This document shows, piece by piece, positions 32,340-35,303 of a DNA stretch of 35,303 bases. A model generated the notes under the pieces. The model saw only the letters and a list, made by a program, of their open reading frames with translations. It did not search any database and was not told the DNA's origin. Numbering within the stretch: the stretch's first letter is position 1; the number at the start of each line of letters is the position of its first letter. Both the position numbers and the translations under genes were made by a program. This DNA comes from Bacteroidales bacterium (GTDB lineage: Bacteria > Bacteroidota > Bacteroidia > Bacteroidales > JAFGUD01), in NCBI GenBank assembly GCA_016936595.1, contig JAFGXO010000089.1:1-35303 (forward strand). Direction: 5' to 3'.

Positions 32340-34775
32340 TTATTTATAATTCAAAATGGCAGTAACAAGTTCTGAATATTTTTTTTCATTAGACGACTTT
32401 ACAGCTTTTTCTATTTCGTTTACCCAAAGTTGAACATTTTTATTTTTTTTGGGTTTTATTTGGTTTATTAAATTCATTATGTCGGTATATTCATACATTT
32501 CATATTCATTAAATTTTTTGGCAAAAGGTAGTAGGATTTTATATTCTTCTGCGGTTATATCGTAGGTTTTAATGTTAGAAATTTCTTTTGAACTAATATT
32601 ATAATTGGCTGTTTTTTCTTTTTTACTTATTTTTAAAGCAATCCAAAATGATGCTCCTTTCCCTTCATCTGAGTTTATACCTATTTGACCGGAATGGGCT
32701 TCAATAGCTAATTTGCAGAAATTTAAGCCAATGCCTGTTGATTTTAATCTGCCGATATTTCGAGCTTTAAATTGCGAAAATTTTTCAAAAACAATATTTA
32801 ATTTATCTTTTGGTATTCCAGTTCCTTTATCTGTAATTGTAATTTTAACAAAATCGTCAATAATTTCATTATTTATAACTATTTCTTCGTTATTAGGTGA
32901 ATATTTAATGGCATTGGTAAGCAAATTAATAAAAACACGTTTTAAAAGTTCTTCGTCTGCTTTTACAAAAACACCGGAATAAATATTTAGCTTTAAAGTT
33001 AGTGATTTTTGTTCCAATAAATATGTAATACTTCTGACAGCAGAATTTAAGGCATGTTGCAACTGAATGTGTTTTAGATTAAGATTGATTTGAATATTTT
33101 CCATTTTTTGTACATCTAAAATATTCATGACTAATAAATTCATTTCTTGTGCTGTTTCCATAACAGTATTAATATTTTTACTGTTTAGTATAATATTTAA
33201 AGGATTTTTTAAATCATGAACTATCATAGATGTTAAGCCTTCTTTAAATTCGCTTAATTCAAGAATTTTTTCGTTTTGCTCTTTCAAATCTTTAACATTG
33301 TCAGCAATAATTTTTTGGAGTTTCAAATTATCAGCTTTCAGTTTAATTTCTCTTAATCTAAAAATTAAGAATAAAATCAGCAAAACACTAATATAAATCC
33401 CCATATAAAGTAAAAATTTGAAAGGATAATAAGTATTCTTGTTATATTCAAATACATACCAAATATTTATTTTTAGGTTTCTTATTTTTATTTGGGCGTT
33501 ATTTTCATCACCGTAAATTATTGACTCGTCTATAAAATCGGGGTCATTCATAGGTAGCGTTGTTTTGTGCTTAAAATCACTAGTGAAAATATCCACGCCT
33601 TTGTCGTGAACTATTATATTTTCATAACTACCTTCAAGATTTATATCAACCTCCCTGAAAGATACTTTTTTATTATATTTCAGATCTGTTAGTTTATAAT
33701 CATTTATTAATTCTAAATCTTCGTTGTAAACATACATGTAGCCGTCATTGGAAAGCAGCTTTACTTTACTGGGTTCGCTGTTTTGGTATAAAGTCATTAG
33801 CACAACTTGGTTAGGTTTTCTTTTAAATTTTAATGTCTTTTCAGAAAGCAAATTACCCTCCAAATCATATTTTACAAGAGCATAAAGCTCTTTTTGGTTG
33901 TTGGTAATCAATGCACAAATAAACACATCATTTTCTGTTTGAAGAATGTATGGAAAAACGTTATTCCCGCTCCCTTTATATTCAACCGGCGGAAAAATAA
34001 AATCCAAGTCAGTATTTAAAACCATCAGCCAGCCTGATGTATCGGGATAGGGAATATAAGAAAATTCATCTCTGTAATTTGATGTTGTGTGTGATGATAA
34101 AGGTATAAAAGTCTGATTTTTAGTTTCAACAATATTATTTGCTAGAATATGAGCACCTACGTATTCTGATTTAAGTAAAGTATCATTTTTTATATCGTAA
34201 GCAAAAACTCCTCGTGGGAAGTAAGAGAAATTGGCATCAAGAAAAAAATAAAATTCGGGAAAACCGTCTTTGTTATTGTCATAAAAAGGTAAAAGTTTCT
34301 TTGAATACATATCATATTCGCCGGTTCTGTTTTTGCGAACTTTGGTTATAAAAATATCTTTTTTATAGAAATCCATTTTCTTTGCATCAAAAATATTTAA
34401 AAACAAAGAATCTTTTTTTATGGTGAAAAAATAAATTTCTTTGTAACCATCTTCATCATAATCATTTATCCATAATGTTTTTACAAAATCTTCACAGTTT
34501 TCTAATAAATATTGCCCAATGAACAAGTTATTTTCATCTAAAATTTCTAAGTAATAATAATTTTGATGAACTCTTAACCCGATTGTTTCAATTTTTCCGT
34601 CATTATTTAGGTCATTATTACTGATATGACTATCGTTTTGTTCTATGTATAATAATTGAGCATTGTATTTATTAAAATAATCCGGCAATATTAATACAAT
34701 TATAATTGTAAAAATTATTGACCATAAAAATATATTTGATATAATTTTTAGGAATATTTCTTTGTTTTTTTTCAC
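32340..34775 (-). CDS. Membrane sensor histidine kinase with FG-GAP-like extracytoplasmic domain
   Basis: An 811-residue kinase. One helix at about 9-31 leads into a 420-residue extracytoplasmic domain with Asp/Asn-rich calcium-type loops (LNNDGKIET, DYDEDGYKE, DNNKDGFPE) spaced like FG-GAP/VCBS propeller blades. A second helix (FLLYMGIYISVLLILFLIF, about 457-475) is followed by a coiled coil, HisKA with His520 in MIVHDLKNPLN, and HATPase (NLLTNAIKYSPNNEE, DKGTGIPKD, STGIGLNFCKLAIEAH). A C-terminal helical extension of about 100 residues (TAEEYKILLPFAKKF...) resembles the tails of some Bacteroidota kinases. Ligand unknown; a surface polysaccharide or protein is a guess. It is first in a two-kinase operon and an inverted repeat lies upstream at 34830-34847. 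Confidence 0.92.
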   Translation of the reverse strand: MKKNKEIFLKIISNIFLWSIIFTIIIVLILPDYFNKYNAQLLYIEQNDSHISNNDLNNDGKIETIGLRVHQNYYYLEILDENNLFIGQYLLENCEDFVKTLWINDYDEDGYKEIYFFTIKKDSLFLNIFDAKKMDFYKKDIFITKVRKNRTGEYDMYSKKLLPFYDNNKDGFPEFYFFLDANFSYFPRGVFAYDIKNDTLLKSEYVGAHILANNIVETKNQTFIPLSSHTTSNYRDEFSYIPYPDTSGWLMVLNTDLDFIFPPVEYKGSGNNVFPYILQTENDVFICALITNNQKELYALVKYDLEGNLLSEKTLKFKRKPNQVVLMTLYQNSEPSKVKLLSNDGYMYVYNEDLELINDYKLTDLKYNKKVSFREVDINLEGSYENIIVHDKGVDIFTSDFKHKTTLPMNDPDFIDESIIYGDENNAQIKIRNLKINIWYVFEYNKNTYYPFKFLLYMGIYISVLLILFLIFRLREIKLKADNLKLQKIIADNVKDLKEQNEKILELSEFKEGLTSMIVHDLKNPLNIILNSKNINTVMETAQEMNLLVMNILDVQKMENIQINLNLKHIQLQHALNSAVRSITYLLEQKSLTLKLNIYSGVFVKADEELLKRVFINLLTNAIKYSPNNEEIVINNEIIDDFVKITITDKGTGIPKDKLNIVFEKFSQFKARNIGRLKSTGIGLNFCKLAIEAHSGQIGINSDEGKGASFWIALKISKKEKTANYNISSKEISNIKTYDITAEEYKILLPFAKKFNEYEMYEYTDIMNLINQIKPKKNKNVQLWVNEIEKAVKSSNEKKYSELVTAILNYK

Positions 34776-34907
34776 TATTTTTTTGTCTTTTTGTTTTAAA
34801 ATATATTATAAAAAAATGAATTTATATTGGCAAAAAAGGTTTTTTGCTCATTTTACATTTAAAACCATTTCTGTTATTAGCCTTAGTTTGTTCTTTTGCT
34901 TCATTGT
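34776..34907. other. Leader region of the kinase pair
   Basis: 132 bases without a gene. The notable element is the inverted repeat at 34830-34847. No CAAAnnTA (a -7 box on the - strand) was found, so the promoter of the kinase pair is unidentified. Confidence 0.5.
34830..34847. promoter_or_regulatory. Inverted repeat upstream of the membrane kinase
   Basis: GCAAAAAA and TTTTTTGC flank a GG centre. With only two central bases it cannot form a good hairpin, so a dimeric protein-binding site is the better reading. It lies 55-72 bases before the kinase ATG. Confidence 0.35.
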
Positions 34908-35018
34908 TTAATTGGTTAGAAAGTTAAGAGGAAGTGTAACAATAAAACAGCTCCCTTTTTCTAATTCACTTTCAATTTTTATTGTTCCTTTGTGTTTGTT
35001 AACAAATTCTTTACTCAG
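34908..35018 (-). pseudogene. C-terminal remnant of a histidine kinase
   Basis: Only the last 36 codons of a kinase remain, including KEFVNKHKGTIKIESELEKG and the final strand FIVTLPLNF, ending at a TAA at 34908-34910. It is very close to the end of the intact kinase at 29525: bases 34962-35014 match 29570-29622 with one difference in 53. Upstream of codon LSKEF the frame soon meets a TGA and homology stops abruptly. The abrupt edge suggests deletion or recombination rather than gradual decay. Confidence 0.82.
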
Positions 35019-35057
35019 AAATGTCAAGTTTCACAAGGTTGTTTATGGCAACTTGTT

Positions 35058-35303
35058 TTAAAAGTTAGGTTTCAAAGTTAAAATTTTGCTTTTAAATTCC
35101 AATGGATTTTGTTTGAAAAATCCAGGTTTGATTTTATACCATTTTTTTGGCTCTGGTTTAATATAGCGTTGGAATTTCGATAGTTTCAAGATAATGTTTT
35201 TCTATATCTTTAAACTGCTTCCAACTATTCGTATCAAGGATACTATTTCGGATTATTTCTTCATAAAAGTTCACGTTTTTAAAAGTTTCTACAAATCTAA
35301 ACC
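35058..35303 (-). pseudogene. Frameshifted 3' end of an unrecognised gene, running off the window
   Basis: Two overlapping open frames on the - strand together look like one broken gene. The first (35303-35158) gives RFVETFKNVNFYEEIIRNSI... HYLETIEIPTLY before a stop; a shift near 35165-35200 enters QRYIKPEPKKWYKIKPGFFK...ILTLKPNF, ending at 35058-35060. Both have the amino-acid make-up of real protein for this genome. I do not recognise the family; no catalytic motif is visible in what remains. Confidence 0.45.

Noticed and set aside
1-35303. tRNA, rRNA, CRISPR arrays, toxin-antitoxin or phage modules
   Set aside because: No cloverleaf-like sequence, regular repeat-spacer pattern or matching gene set was seen in any intergenic region on reading both strands.

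Overview
This AT-rich, tightly packed window comes from a chromosome of the phylum Bacteroidota. The evidence is the set of lineage-typical genes (DUF4270 and DUF4197 lipoproteins, a truncated GT5 'glycogen synthase' next to DUF4270 and glmS, YfhO, a rhomboid pair next to pdxA), A-rich leaders without clear Shine-Dalgarno sites, and repeated TAnnTTTG -7 boxes, some with a TTG/TTTG -33 element 18-21 bases upstream. I cannot place it below phylum level. I see no rRNA, tRNA, CRISPR array, prophage or intact transposon. Most of the window is core genome.

Layout. 1-4351 (+): GT5-like protein, DUF4270 lipoprotein, glmS. 4403-4867 (-): small membrane protein whose 3' end forms a bidirectional terminator with glmS. 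4949-7334 (+): a close-packed set of DUF4197 lipoprotein, birA and a PlsC-type acyltransferase. 7415-8737 (+): PhoH-family PIN-ATPase. 8781-9657: two small envelope proteins diverging from a palindromic promoter. 9660-15228 (-): recQ, purQ, YfhO. 15386-15613 (+): a four-cysteine ferredoxin, followed by about 590 bases of decayed DNA with faint insertion-sequence traces. 16202-18164 (-): a second PlsC acyltransferase, recX and a Crp/Fnr regulator (recX and crp overlap by one base). 18236-18697 (+): DUF4190-like membrane protein. 18762-20567 (-): radical SAM protein and PspA/IM30. 20660-25363 (+): XRE regulator with an S24-like tail, recR, and a 1093-residue propeller/barrel protein. 25526-29261 (-): two rhomboid proteases, pdxA and the tRNA t6A enzyme TsaC. 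29525-34775 (-): two large sensor histidine kinases in tandem. 34908-35303: fragments of a third kinase and of an unrecognised, frameshifted gene.

How the genes fit together. Several neighbours share an envelope theme: GlmS supplies glucosamine-6-phosphate for cell-wall and LPS synthesis, two PlsC enzymes work on lipids, PspA guards the membrane, rhomboids cleave membrane proteins, and several lipoproteins or membrane proteins of unknown role are present. DNA repair is represented by RecQ, RecX and RecR. The tandem kinases form a possible phosphorelay: the upstream kinase has an extracytoplasmic sensor, and the downstream one starts with a receiver domain.

I found no convincing complete novel system. 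The items most worth a second look are the palindromic face-to-face promoter at 9384-9429, the propeller/barrel protein with a peptidase domain lacking both metal-binding histidines, the truncated GT5 pseudoenzyme, the long hairpin at 25419-25490, and the kinase remnant at 34908-35018, which shares a 53-base near-identical stretch with the intact kinase 5.4 kb away.
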